Below, in pieces: positions 1-7,983 of a stretch of 14,981 nucleotides of DNA (positions are counted from its first letter, which is position 1; each line of letters starts with the position of its first letter). This DNA comes from Anaerolineae bacterium (GTDB lineage Bacteria > Chloroflexota > Anaerolineae > 4572-78 > NAK82): assembly GCA_030597485.1 (NCBI GenBank), contig JAUVRU010000012.1, positions 1-14,981 of the forward strand. Direction: 5' to 3'. Made by a program: the position numbers and the translations under genes. A model generated the notes under the pieces. That model worked only from the letters and a program-made list of their open reading frames with translations, did no database searches and was not told where the DNA came from.

Positions 1-979
1 GACGATTCACCGATCTCCACGTTCCTCCTCGATCTGTCGAACGAAAGAGTCCAGCATAGCCACTGTACAGGTAAAGGGTGCCATCGTCGGCGAAGCCGGG
101 GGAGAACGCGATGGCTCCTGCTGTCAGCTGCGCCTGGGAAGGCTCCAAGCCCTTAATGGGGGTCGTCACCGTCAGGGCTACGGTGCGCCAGACACCGTCG
201 ACGCGATCCCAGCGATGCAGCCGGCGTGCGAAACTGGCCATTACCATGCCCTGAGCCGGCGGTTCTGATTCCACCGGCGAGCCCTGGTAATCTGGCGACA
301 CGGCCACCGCCAGGTCGTACGGGCTGGCGCCGCCCGAAGGCTGGACCTCTTCACGGTATGGCACAAGTTGCCAGCTCTCACCGGCATCAGTTGAGAAATG
401 GACTCCCGAGTACCAGGTGACAACGAACATGGTATGATCGGTGTCAAACGCCGGTGAAAAGGCCAGGTCCATCACATAAGGATCACGCAACCCTTTCAGC
501 GACTGCTGCCACGAATCCCCACCACTAGCTGAGCGCATCAGGCCCCAGGCCTGGCCCCGCCCGAAGATGGCGTTACTGAAGGGAACCGCGAATATCAGGT
601 CCCCTGAAGGAGAAACGCTCAGTGAGCGAGGGTTAGCCTCGGCCGGCCAGGCCAATGGCTGCCACTGGTCATTATGTCCCCGAAACAGCTGCCATTCGAA
701 ACCGGTGTCAACATCGCCGACCGGCCCCACCCCCGCCAGGGACTCACCATTCGGCAGAGGCGCAAGGGCCAGCACCGGCCCAGGAGGATTGCCCACCGTT
801 TCCTGGACGTCCCCCGTCGGCGCAGAGATAGGGGTCACAAATGAGGTCGGTGAAGAGATGACAGGCGCAGGTGATGATCCGTGACAGGCAACCAGGACCA
901 CAATCAAGAGCGGGAGCATAATGTGCGGGCGACCCCACGCCCGAAGAATGGCACGCTTCACCACAGCACCCGGCCACAT
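1..979 (-). CDS. BNR/Asp-box repeat lipoprotein, partial (C-terminus beyond the left edge)
   Basis: The reading frame starts with ATG at 979 and stays open to base 1, giving 326 residues with no stop, so the gene is truncated by the window. The N-terminus has basic residues (K8, R9, R13, R17), then a hydrophobic stretch (about 21-31) ending in the lipobox LVAC with Cys32. It is therefore a predicted lipoprotein. A Pro/Ser/Thr-rich linker follows. Three Asp-box-like motifs of the form S-x-x-x-G-x-[ST]-W lie at about 149-157, 195-203 and 313-321. Two 'FSP.F..D.T.' strands (about 174-185 and 292-303) precede two of them, as in BNR/sialidase-type beta-propellers. The substrate is unknown; many such proteins are not sialidases. 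It lies 160 bp behind the kinase gene on the same strand and may be its last operon member. The Shine-Dalgarno is weak. An internal ATG at residue 21 would lose the basic n-region, so 979 is preferred. Confidence 0.85.
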   Translation of the reverse strand, partial: MWPGAVVKRAILRAWGRPHIMLPLLIVVLVACHGSSPAPVISSPTSFVTPISAPTGDVQETVGNPPGPVLALAPLPNGESLAGVGPVGDVDTGFEWQLFRGHNDQWQPLAWPAEANPRSLSVSPSGDLIFAVPFSNAIFGRGQAWGLMRSASGGDSWQQSLKGLRDPYVMDLAFSPAFDTDHTMFVVTWYSGVHFSTDAGESWQLVPYREEVQPSGGASPYDLAVAVSPDYQGSPVESEPPAQGMVMASFARRLHRWDRVDGVWRTVALTVTTPIKGLEPSQAQLTAGAIAFSPGFADDGTLYLYSGYAGLFRSTDRGGTWRSVNR

Positions 980-1139
980 ATTGCCGTCAGATCTCGCGCC
1001 CGGCGAGGTTAAGAAGCGTGATAATTGATGTAGGAAACATCTACCGTGCCCTGGTATCCTGGTCGCCGCTCACGTCAACCATTGGTTCTCTTCGCCCGTG
1101 TTGCCCAGCAGGCAAACAACTGCATCAAGAAAGGTGACG

Positions 1140-2672
1140 CTATTGTACGATGAAGGTTACGGACGCCACGACTTCATCGTCCACCAGCAGGCGCACTTCA
1201 TACGGCCCCGGCTGGTAATCATCACCCGGGGCGTAGTAGACCCAGCCTGTGCCCACTGTGCCCCACTCGGCCGGCCAGGTGGACATCGTGCGTCCCAGCT
1301 CCTCCCTCCCTCTCATCCACATGTGCCCCCACCGGCTGCCTGGCTCGATGTTCTCGTAGTCGAAGAACAGGTACACCGGCCGGTCGCCAGTTGGGAATTG
1401 GCTGCCTGGCGACACTGGCTGGCTGTTCTCATCAATACCGCGAGCCAGCACCAGGCTACTGAAAGGACTTCCCTCTGCCACGGTTTGAGGGATCAGTGTC
1501 GAAATCGGGGGGAGTGTTGGCTGCTCAGCAACCAGTGTAGATGTGGACGATGTCAACACGGCTGTTGGCGGTGACGTGGTAGCAGTAGGCACCGGACTGG
1601 TCGCAACCGGGGGTATAGGCGCGGTCTCCTCCGGCCGTGGCCCCGACAACGGCATCAATTCGCTGATCTGGGTGGTCAGTCGTTGGCCCCATCCGGCCGC
1701 GCTCCAGAGCGCCGCCGCTAGCACCAGCCCGACAATCACCACAGTCACGATCACCCAAGTGCTGGGGCGGCCACGGGGCTTGCGTGACTTGGGGTGAGCC
1801 CCGGTCGCCGGACCGCGAGAAGGAGCGATGCCCTCCGCTGCAGCGGCAAAGGCGCGAGAGAACTCGGTAGCGGTGCTATACCGCAACTCAGGGCGTTTGG
1901 AGAGAGCACGGGCAACGGCGGCGCTCAGCGGTGGTAGCACATTGGGGTTGATGGTGTGAAGCAGTGGCGGCGTCTGGTAGACCTGGGCTTCGAGCACCGA
2001 CTCAAGTTCCCCGGAAAAGGGAACGTGTCCGGTCAGCACCTGGTAGGCAAGCACCCCCAGGGCATAGATATCGGCAGGACGGGTGGGCCCCTGTCCTTGT
2101 ACCCGCTCCGGTGCCAGGTAGGCCGATGCCCCCATGCCGGCGACCATCTTCACGCTGCGAGAGCCACTACTTCGCTCTACATCAGAGCTGGCCACCGCCT
2201 GGCTGAGGCCGAAATCCGCCAGGGTGACATGGCCGTCATCCCCGATATATACACACCGATCGTTAATATCCCCATGCATCAGGCGCCGACTGTGAGCATA
2301 GTCCAACGCAGACGCCAGTTGACGGATGACCGGCACCGCCTGCCCGGGCGACATACTCCCTTCCCGCTCTAGCCAATCAGCTAAGGTATCAGTTTCGAGA
2401 TATTCACGTACCACATACACAACATCCTCGTGTTCGGCAGCTTCATGCACGCGGGCTATGTTGGGGTGGTCCAATCGGATAGCGCGACCAGCCGCCTCAA
2501 TAAAACGACGCACGAAGATAGGATCAGAGGCGAACTCGGGCGTGACCACCTTGATGGATACCAGCTGATCATCTTCCCTACGCCGGGCGCGATAGACAAT
2601 GGTCAGATTGCCGCACCCAACTTCCTCTTCAATCTCGTAGGACGGGAACCCTGACTGAAACGAGACCGTCAT
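1140..2672 (-). CDS. Membrane Hanks-type Ser/Thr kinase with degraded catalytic loop and extracytoplasmic C-terminal domain
   Basis: This is a protein of about 510 residues. Numbering here is from the alternative GTG at 2684, which adds four residues. A kinase domain spans about 16-282: glycine loop GCGNLTIVY (23-31), VSIK lysine K45, HGD at 137-139 in place of HRD, DFG at 157-159, APE at 191-193, and the DIYALG aspartate at 205. The catalytic loop reads HGDINDRC, so the usual Lys (D+2) and metal-binding Asn (D+5) are Asn141 and Cys144. The alpha-C Glu is also shifted by one residue. Activity is therefore doubtful. One membrane segment (about 309-327) follows a basic patch, then a Pro/Thr-rich stalk (345-400) and a beta-rich domain (405-514) outside the cell. 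The ATG at 2672 is chosen because it overlaps the upstream stop as ATGA and has GGAG 11 nt upstream; the GTG at 2684 has its purine run immediately adjacent. It could be a signalling pseudokinase or a divergent active kinase. Confidence 0.93.
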   Translation of the reverse strand: MTVSFQSGFPSYEIEEEVGCGNLTIVYRARRREDDQLVSIKVVTPEFASDPIFVRRFIEAAGRAIRLDHPNIARVHEAAEHEDVVYVVREYLETDTLADWLEREGSMSPGQAVPVIRQLASALDYAHSRRLMHGDINDRCVYIGDDGHVTLADFGLSQAVASSDVERSSGSRSVKMVAGMGASAYLAPERVQGQGPTRPADIYALGVLAYQVLTGHVPFSGELESVLEAQVYQTPPLLHTINPNVLPPLSAAVARALSKRPELRYSTATEFSRAFAAAAEGIAPSRGPATGAHPKSRKPRGRPSTWVIVTVVIVGLVLAAALWSAAGWGQRLTTQISELMPLSGPRPEETAPIPPVATSPVPTATTSPPTAVLTSSTSTLVAEQPTLPPISTLIPQTVAEGSPFSSLVLARGIDENSQPVSPGSQFPTGDRPVYLFFDYENIEPGSRWGHMWMRGREELGRTMSTWPAEWGTVGTGWVYYAPGDDYQPGPYEVRLLVDDEVVASVTFIVQ

Positions 2673-3457
2673 TGATTGGCACACTCCATAATCTCGATCA
2701 CCTCATCAAAAAGGATGCCGTTTGTGCTAAAGGCACTACCCCCATAGATGGTGGTGTTACCGTGCCAGTCAGTAAGGCTGCCGCCTGCCTCCTGGAGGAC
2801 CGGCAACAAGGCCCCCGCATCCCAGATGCTCATCACCGGGTCAAGCATTACCTCAGCCCGACCGGTTGCGACCAGGCAGTGGCCATAACAATCGCCCCAG
2901 CCACGCTGGGTGTGGGCCGCTGCCCGTAAACGCGCCCAGGTATCGGCCCGGCCTTGTCTTGCAAACTCACCACTGTCGGTGTAAACGAGGAGAGCCTGGT
3001 CCAGCTGGGACACGCCAGAAACGTGGGCTGGGCGCCCATTCCAACGGCAGCCCTCGCCTTTAGCAGCAGCAACCATCTCCCCCAACCCAGGGAGGTGAAT
3101 CACGCCGACCACCATTTCTCCATTTATCTCCAGGCCGATCAGCACGCCATACAGGGGAACACCGCGAATGAAAGACCGCGTCCCGTCGATCGGGTCAATG
3201 ATCCAGCGATAGTCAGAGTCCTTATCTGCCTCACCAAACTCCTCGCCTACAATAGCGTGGTCAGGGAAGCGGCTCTCAATCATATAACGCAGCAACTCCT
3301 CTGCCTTGCGGTCGGCGATAGTCACTGGCGAGTCATCAGATTTCCATTCCACTGCCACATCAGTCTGAAAATGCGCCAGCGGCAACGGACCAGCGTGCCA
3401 GGCCGCGTCAACCGCGAAGTCGAGAAACCTATGAAGGGGGGTCGTGGTGGATGTCAC
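2669..3457 (-). CDS. hisN: Inositol-monophosphatase family protein, probable histidinol-phosphatase
   Basis: The protein is 262 residues, the normal length for the IMPase superfamily of Mg2+-dependent phosphatases. The metal-binding motifs are all present: GEE (71-73), DPIDGT (88-93) and WDAG (212-215). The segment after DPIDGT (SFIRGVPLYGVLIGL) and the WGDCYG stretch (about 187-192) before the last motif resemble HisN-type histidinol-phosphatases, which hydrolyse L-histidinol phosphate to L-histidinol in histidine synthesis. No other his gene is nearby, so the substrate is inferred; another sugar or inositol phosphate remains possible. The GTG at 3457 is chosen because GAGGTGA sits 6 nt upstream, whereas the TTG at 3463 abuts it. 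It is the first gene of a minus-strand group and its stop codon overlaps the kinase start as ATGA. Pairing of a soluble phosphatase with a transmembrane kinase may be only transcriptional. Confidence 0.9.
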   Translation of the reverse strand: MTSTTTPLHRFLDFAVDAAWHAGPLPLAHFQTDVAVEWKSDDSPVTIADRKAEELLRYMIESRFPDHAIVGEEFGEADKDSDYRWIIDPIDGTRSFIRGVPLYGVLIGLEINGEMVVGVIHLPGLGEMVAAAKGEGCRWNGRPAHVSGVSQLDQALLVYTDSGEFARQGRADTWARLRAAAHTQRGWGDCYGHCLVATGRAEVMLDPVMSIWDAGALLPVLQEAGGSLTDWHGNTTIYGGSAFSTNGILFDEVIEIMECANQ

Positions 3458-3504
3458 GACCAATCACCTCGTGTTCTGATATTTTCGCGCTGCATTGCCT
3501 GCCC

Positions 3505-3513
3505 ATTATACCA
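3505..3513 (-). promoter_or_regulatory. Extended -10 promoter for the hisN-kinase group
   Basis: On the minus strand the sequence reads TGGTATAAT, a perfect TATAAT (3510 to 3505) with the TGn extension. No convincing -35 box is found at 16-18 bp spacing, as can happen with extended -10 promoters. The predicted start is near 3498, giving a leader of about 40 nt before the GTG at 3457. Confidence 0.6.
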
Positions 3514-3555
3514 CAAGTAGACTCAAGAATGGTATTCACCAGAGCGATCCGACAG

Positions 3556-4233
3556 CTAACGCGATATGACCTGAGCTCCAAATGGACAGGCCACCGGAAC
3601 CAGCAGCGCCGCGTTGAGCCCCTGCGCCTCAAAGGAAACACGGCCCAACGGCTCCAACGTGACGCGGTCACCGGCCGCCTTGTTTGGATGCCACACAAAG
3701 CGGGCTCGTTGAAAGTCCTGCACCAGCCTGCCTTTCGCTACTACGGGTTCAGCGACGGGAAAGCCAAACAGATCGAGTCCCCCATTGTCGTCAAAGAATG
3801 TCAAGAAATCCCCGGTGATGACATGACCCGTATGCGGGTAGAATCGACTGTTCCGATCACTGGCAGGGGGAACACGGTGCGGCGTCAGCGGAGGGCGTCG
3901 CCGCCCCATCTCTTCACCTAACATACCGAGCTTGACCACCGGCCCATCAGAGTTATCTGGGTGATCCTCCAGCCGGGCATACTCGAAATATTGCACCAGC
4001 CTCCCCTTCTCCTCAAATGGCTCAGTGATCGGGTAGCCAAGCGACTGTTCTCCACCTATCGCCTCGAACCTGACCAGGAACCCGTCGCGGACGGTGTGGC
4101 CGGTCTCAACAAAGCAACGAGGTGGCAACGCGTCCGGCATCATCACGCTGCAGCTGACACAGGCCACACCCACAATCACGGCCTGAACAGTCCAGGCCAC
4201 CGTGTCGGTCTTCATGCCGATCGGCACCCCCAT
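3556..4233 (-). CDS. Secreted protein with two LGFP-like repeats
   Basis: The protein is 225 residues. An N-terminal hydrophobic segment (about 12-31) suggests a signal peptide or membrane anchor. Cysteines at 25 and 28 make a lipoprotein possible, but the lipobox fit is poor. Two homologous units follow, about 40-107 and 131-198. Each reads roughly F..TGH.V..GFL..F...GG...LGYP/FGFP...E....KGRLVQ.F..AR...HP. This style is frequent in secreted Chloroflexota proteins and resembles the LGFP repeats of cell-envelope proteins; the ligand is unknown. The ATG at 4233 is chosen because AGGGG lies 5 nt upstream and the hydrophobic segment then lies near the N-terminus. The frame could extend to 4347, but that adds 38 residues unlike a signal peptide. 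It is divergently transcribed from the GNAT gene. Confidence 0.82.
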   Translation of the reverse strand: MGVPIGMKTDTVAWTVQAVIVGVACVSCSVMMPDALPPRCFVETGHTVRDGFLVRFEAIGGEQSLGYPITEPFEEKGRLVQYFEYARLEDHPDNSDGPVVKLGMLGEEMGRRRPPLTPHRVPPASDRNSRFYPHTGHVITGDFLTFFDDNGGLDLFGFPVAEPVVAKGRLVQDFQRARFVWHPNKAAGDRVTLEPLGRVSFEAQGLNAALLVPVACPFGAQVISR

Positions 4234-4272
4234 ATCGTCCCCTGAGGACTCGCTGTCATATATGCTGACAAG

Positions 4273-4301
4273 ATTATAGGCAAGCATAGGACTTATCGCA
4301 A
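4273..4301 (-). promoter_or_regulatory. Sigma70-like promoter for the LGFP-like repeat protein
   Basis: On the minus strand TTGCGA (4301-4296) is followed by a 17-bp spacer and a perfect TATAAT (4278-4273). The predicted start is near 4266, leaving a leader of about 33 nt before the ATG at 4233. It supports the shorter start of that gene. Confidence 0.68.
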
Positions 4302-4355
4302 AACAGTGGCGCGGACTCTCCATCGGGGGCCGCCGTGGCAATTGCATAGAACTGA

Positions 4356-4364
4356 TGCTATAAT
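4356..4364 (+). promoter_or_regulatory. Extended -10 promoter, probably giving a leaderless GNAT mRNA
   Basis: TGCTATAAT (TGn plus perfect TATAAT at 4359-4364) ends six bases before the ATG at 4371. Transcription normally starts about 6-8 bases after the -10, so the message would begin at or beside the A of the start codon. The sequence at -35 (TGGCAA at 17 bp) is poor. No Shine-Dalgarno sequence lies between the -10 and the ATG. Confidence 0.62.
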
Positions 4365-4370
4365 GGTTGT

Positions 4371-5375
4371 ATGACAGCTGCCACCGTCCTTCGCCAAAGA
4401 GAACCTTCAGGCTTGCGGCCCGTGGATCTCAGCCGAGACCTGGTCCATGTGGCCGGGTTGATCCAGACAGCGTTCGCCGACGACCTTGACCAGGCCGGCC
4501 GTTCTATGTTGCGCGATATGCGCAACCTGGGGCGGTTGGGCCCCGTATTGTGGTGGCTGGATCAGCCCAACATCGGGATAAGCAGTGTTCTCTCCGGCTT
4601 CGTGTGGGTGGAAGGGGGAGAAGTGGTGGGAAACATCACGATCACCCCAGTGTCCTCTGTGTCTCATCGCTGGATAATCAGCAATGTGGCCGTGGCTAAA
4701 TCGCACCAGCACCAAGGCATCGCCCAACATATGATGGAGGCCGCGATTGAATACATCCACCAACAGCGCGGCGAAGTGGTTAGCTTGCAGGTCCGTGACG
4801 ACAATCTTCCCGCACTGCACATCTACGAGTCTATGGGGTTCCAGGCAGTCTTTGGCACAGCCTATTTGCGCCTCGACCAGGTGCCAACGACAGACGCCGT
4901 TTCTGTGGACCCTGTCAACCTGCGTCACCGCCGCTTTACCAAGACAGACGCCAACATGGCCTACCAGCTGGCTCGCGCAGCAACGCCTCACGCCGTACAG
5001 ATGGAACAGCCCATCAGCTCGTACCGCTTCAGGCTGGGCATTGAAGCGCGCCTGCTTGATTGGATTTGGCGGCTGATGGGAAGAGGCCCGGCGTTGCGCC
5101 TGGTCCTGGAAAAGGACGATCACTTGGAAGCGGCAATTGCTACCGAGCCCGCCACCTGGCGTTCAGAGAGCCAAATCGTACTGACCGTGCACCCTGCATC
5201 GAGAGGCCTGGCAGAGAAACCCCTGATCAGCCACGTTTTGAGCCATCTGAGGCAATGGTCTCACAGCGTGGCCCTCGTGCGCCACCCAACATACCAGCCA
5301 GAGGGAATTGAAGCGTTCAAATCGTTTGGATTCCGACTGGAACGTACTCTGTTGTGGATGAAGCACGAGATGTAG
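4371..5375 (+). CDS. Tandem GNAT-family N-acetyltransferase
   Basis: The protein is 334 residues, about twice a single GNAT domain. The N-terminal domain (about 14-170) has the full fold signature: strand IISNVAVAK (102-110), the acetyl-CoA pyrophosphate loop QHQGIA (113-118), a helix, and NLPALHIYESMGF (145-157) as the motif B region. The C-terminal half (about 184-334) looks like a second, degenerate GNAT unit. It has a VHPASRG strand-loop (273-279) and a final IEAFKSFGFRLERTLLWMKHE (313-333) that mirrors motif B, but no intact acetyl-CoA loop. Such proteins transfer acetyl groups from acetyl-CoA to amines or protein N-termini; the substrate cannot be read here. The start at 4371 is the first ATG and lies just after a perfect -10, with no ribosome-binding site. 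The next gene starts 113 bp downstream on the same strand. Confidence 0.92.
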   Translation: MTAATVLRQREPSGLRPVDLSRDLVHVAGLIQTAFADDLDQAGRSMLRDMRNLGRLGPVLWWLDQPNIGISSVLSGFVWVEGGEVVGNITITPVSSVSHRWIISNVAVAKSHQHQGIAQHMMEAAIEYIHQQRGEVVSLQVRDDNLPALHIYESMGFQAVFGTAYLRLDQVPTTDAVSVDPVNLRHRRFTKTDANMAYQLARAATPHAVQMEQPISSYRFRLGIEARLLDWIWRLMGRGPALRLVLEKDDHLEAAIATEPATWRSESQIVLTVHPASRGLAEKPLISHVLSHLRQWSHSVALVRHPTYQPEGIEAFKSFGFRLERTLLWMKHEM

Positions 5376-5394
5376 GGGGATGCCACCGGGTTTC

Positions 5395-5423
5395 TTGCTC
5401 GCCACCCGCGCTCATGATAGAAT
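5395..5423 (+). promoter_or_regulatory. Possible promoter for the glycosyltransferase gene
   Basis: TTGCTC (5395-5400), a 17-bp spacer and TAGAAT (5418-5423) make a moderate sigma70-like promoter just behind the GNAT stop. The predicted start is about 5430-5432. An in-frame GTG at 5432 could then be a leaderless start for the glycosyltransferase. Only three of six -35 positions match consensus. Confidence 0.4.
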
Positions 5424-5488
5424 GCACGGCTGTGGAGGATGACTGGTACCCGGTTTATGTTACACCATTTATTGTCAGTGACAATCCA

Positions 5489-6445
5489 ATGCTGGACCTG
5501 GCTATCATTATCGTCAACTTCAACACATGTGAATATCTTCACAGATGTTTGACCTCGGTGTACGGAAGTCGAGGTGACTTCACGTTTGAAGTTTGTGTGG
5601 TGGACAATGCCTCCGCTGACGGCAGTATTGACATGATCAAGGCTGAATTCCCACAGGTACGACTCATCGAGAGTCCCATAAACGGTGGGTACGCCTATGC
5701 CAACAACTTGGGCCTGCGCGCCTGTGGGTTCGAACAAGAGCCACCCTCGCCAACTGTTTCCAGGGGCCAGCTCCCAGCACAGAAGTTGTCCGCCTCCAGC
5801 CCTGCCCCAGAGGCACCCCGGTACGCATTGCTCCTCAATCCCGACACTGTGCTGCCGCCTGACGGCCTGGATATGATGCTCGACTTCATGAACGAAAACC
5901 ACCAGGCGGGAGCGGCCGGCCCCAAGCTAGTTCTGGAAGACGGAACGCTTGACCTGGCGTGCCGACGGAGTTTTCCCACCCCTGAGATTTCTTTCTACCA
6001 GATGACAGGTCTGTCCAAACTGTTCCCTCGCCATCACCTGTTTGGTCAGTATAACCTTACCTACTGTGACCCCGACCAGACAATGGAAGTCGACTCGGTA
6101 GTGGGGGCATTCATGCTGGTTCGGCGAGAAGCGATCGAAAAGGGGGGGCTGCTGGACGAAGAGTTCTTCATGGACGGTGAAGACCTTGATTGGGCCTATC
6201 GCATGGTCCAGGTAGGATGGAAGACCTATTACCATCCGGCTGTCACCGTCCGGCACGTCAAGCGAGCTGCCAGCCGCCACAGTCCTCGGGCGCAGCAGGA
6301 GTTCTATCGGGCAATGCACACCTTCTACAAGAAGCATTACGCTTCAACCACACCTTGGTGGCTGCACTGGCTGGTGTTGGCTGGCATCAATCTGCGGGCT
6401 GGTTTATTGCAGGTTCAGCTCAAGCTAGCTCCGGACGGAAAGTGA
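5489..6445 (+). CDS. Family 2 glycosyltransferase (WbbL/rhamnosyltransferase-like)
   Basis: From the ATG at 5489 the protein is 318 residues. It is a GT-A fold enzyme: AIIIVNFNT (5-13) opens the nucleotide-sugar fold, VVDNASADGS (37-46) follows, NGGYAYANNLGL (65-76) is typical of the family, and LNPDT (116-120) carries the metal/nucleotide-binding acidic motif. DGEDLDW (229-235) is the ED.DW motif of this subgroup. It should add a sugar, perhaps rhamnose, to a lipid-linked glycan at the cytoplasmic membrane face. A Pro/Ser-rich insertion (about 81-110) separates NNLGL from LLLNPDT, where relatives have only a few residues. The start is uncertain: the fold begins immediately after this ATG, but no Shine-Dalgarno precedes it. 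In-frame starts at 5414 (ATG) and 5432 (GTG) would add 25 or 19 residues. The next gene, a sugar transferase, follows 37 bp later. Confidence 0.9.
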   Translation: MLDLAIIIVNFNTCEYLHRCLTSVYGSRGDFTFEVCVVDNASADGSIDMIKAEFPQVRLIESPINGGYAYANNLGLRACGFEQEPPSPTVSRGQLPAQKLSASSPAPEAPRYALLLNPDTVLPPDGLDMMLDFMNENHQAGAAGPKLVLEDGTLDLACRRSFPTPEISFYQMTGLSKLFPRHHLFGQYNLTYCDPDQTMEVDSVVGAFMLVRREAIEKGGLLDEEFFMDGEDLDWAYRMVQVGWKTYYHPAVTVRHVKRAASRHSPRAQQEFYRAMHTFYKKHYASTTPWWLHWLVLAGINLRAGLLQVQLKLAPDGK

Positions 6446-6482
6446 CATATCTTCCGATCAATTGAGTCATGAGGGCAAGAGA

Positions 6483-7874
6483 ATGAGAGACCGGACATCT
6501 TGGCTGCTCACCGGATCGTTGGTGATGATGGACACGCTCATGTCAGGCCTGGCTTTCGCCTGTGGCTACGCCCTGCGCCTGCAATCGGACTACGAGAACA
6601 TCGCTCCCTTTAGCGACTACTGGGGGATGCTCCTGATTCACGCCGCGTCCATTGTTATCGTCTTCTTTTTCTACCGCCTCTATCAGCGGCAGCGGGCCAC
6701 ATCACACATTGATCAATTCTACGCCGTCTTCGGCGCCGCTTCGGTCGGGACTATCGTGGCGATCGCGTTGGTCTCGCTCGTGTACAAGAACCAGCTGGAC
6801 TACCCACGACTGATGATGGTCTATATCTGGACCTTGACGATATTTTTAGTCTGGTTCGGTCGGGTGATTCATAGCCGTTTCCAGTGGAGCCTGCAGGCCC
6901 GCGGTTACAACCAGGCGCGCATACTTATCGTGGGAGCAGGCGAGGTAGGACGCATAATCTTACAGAGAATCCAACAGTCTCCGGGGCTGGGCTACAATGT
7001 GATCGGCTTTGTAGAAGACCACGATCCCCCATCTACTCTGGTAGGGGTGGCTGTGTTGGGGCAAACCAGCGATCTGTCGCGTCTCATTGAGACGCACCAG
7101 ATAGATGAGGTAATCATTGCCATGCCAGAAGCCTCGCATCAGGAGATCTTATCCATCATGGCTCGCTGCGAGCGAGAGCAGGTCACTGTCAAGGTCTTTC
7201 CTGATGTGTTTCAGATCATGGCTTCCGAAGTCAGCATCGGCGACTTGAATGGCCTGCCATTGCTCACCATGCGTGACACTGCCTTACGTGGTTGGCGGCT
7301 GACGCTCAAACGATCTGTGGACATTGTGATCGGCGCCTTGGCCCTCATCCTTTTCTCGCCGATCATGATGTTGATCGCGATTCTCATCAAGCTCGACTCA
7401 TCCGGACCCGTCTTCTACGTTCAGGAGCGGATGGGACTGGACGCCAACCCATTCGAGATGCTCAAATACCGCTCGATGGTAGCTGACGCAGAAGCCGAAA
7501 CCGGTCCGGTGTGGACGGCTGAGAGCGACCCGCGCCGAACGCGGTTTGGCACCATTATCCGCCAGTTCTCCCTCGACGAGCTACCCCAACTCATCAATGT
7601 CCTGATGGGTGACATGAGCATGGTGGGTCCACGCCCAGAGCGACCGGTATTCGTCGAGCAATTCAAGAAGAGCATCCCCCGGTACATGGACCGGCACAGA
7701 GAGAAATCAGGCATTACCGGATGGGCGCAAGTGAACGGCCTCCGTGGCGACACGTCCATTGTTGAGCGAACCAAATACGACCTGTGGTATATTGAGAACT
7801 GGTCATTGTTGCTTGATTTCAAGATCTTGCTGCGCACGGGTATCAAGGTCTTTCGTGACAGGAAAGCCTATTAG
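6483..7874 (+). CDS. Polyprenyl-phosphate sugar-1-phosphate transferase (exopolysaccharide initiation, WcaJ-like)
   Basis: The protein is 463 residues, typical for the family. The N-terminal part holds several membrane helices (about 7-30, 47-65, 80-102 and 111-127). It continues into a Rossmann-like CoA-binding domain with VGAGEVG (150-156). After a further helix at 283-303 comes the catalytic bacterial sugar transferase domain, with KRSVDIVIG (276-284), DELPQL (365-370), SMVGPRPERP (379-388) and GITGWAQVNG (410-419). The enzyme moves a hexose-1-phosphate from UDP-sugar to undecaprenyl phosphate and so starts assembly of a surface polysaccharide. ATG 6483 is chosen because GAGG lies 8 nt upstream; a TTG at 6462 would add seven residues. 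It is 37 bp behind the glycosyltransferase and probably cotranscribed, and the two enzymes fit one pathway. No clear plus-strand terminator follows it. Confidence 0.95.
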   Translation: MRDRTSWLLTGSLVMMDTLMSGLAFACGYALRLQSDYENIAPFSDYWGMLLIHAASIVIVFFFYRLYQRQRATSHIDQFYAVFGAASVGTIVAIALVSLVYKNQLDYPRLMMVYIWTLTIFLVWFGRVIHSRFQWSLQARGYNQARILIVGAGEVGRIILQRIQQSPGLGYNVIGFVEDHDPPSTLVGVAVLGQTSDLSRLIETHQIDEVIIAMPEASHQEILSIMARCEREQVTVKVFPDVFQIMASEVSIGDLNGLPLLTMRDTALRGWRLTLKRSVDIVIGALALILFSPIMMLIAILIKLDSSGPVFYVQERMGLDANPFEMLKYRSMVADAEAETGPVWTAESDPRRTRFGTIIRQFSLDELPQLINVLMGDMSMVGPRPERPVFVEQFKKSIPRYMDRHREKSGITGWAQVNGLRGDTSIVERTKYDLWYIENWSLLLDFKILLRTGIKVFRDRKAY

Positions 7875-7983
7875 CGTTCAGTCTGTCCTTGCCAGCAGTC
7901 CGCACACAGAGGCCGCCAGTGCAAGAGGCTTATCTACCAATCCCACGCACTGACGGCCCCGTCGTCGCCATGACTGGCTCGGC

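Noticed and set aside
1107..1121. TTGCC/GGCAA hairpin behind the kinase stop as a terminator
   Set aside because: Stem of only 5 bp and no following T run on the minus strand.
1098..1574. 158-codon plus-strand frame opposite the kinase C-terminus
   Set aside because: Shadow of the kinase external domain, whose frame is coherent with the catalytic domain.
4407..5123. 238-codon minus-strand frame opposite the acetyltransferase
   Set aside because: Antisense shadow of a gene with a full GNAT signature; the product has no recognisable motif.
7912..7957. CAGTGC/GCACTG pair behind the sugar transferase as its terminator
   Set aside because: Short stem, a loop of about 25 nt and no T run on the plus strand.
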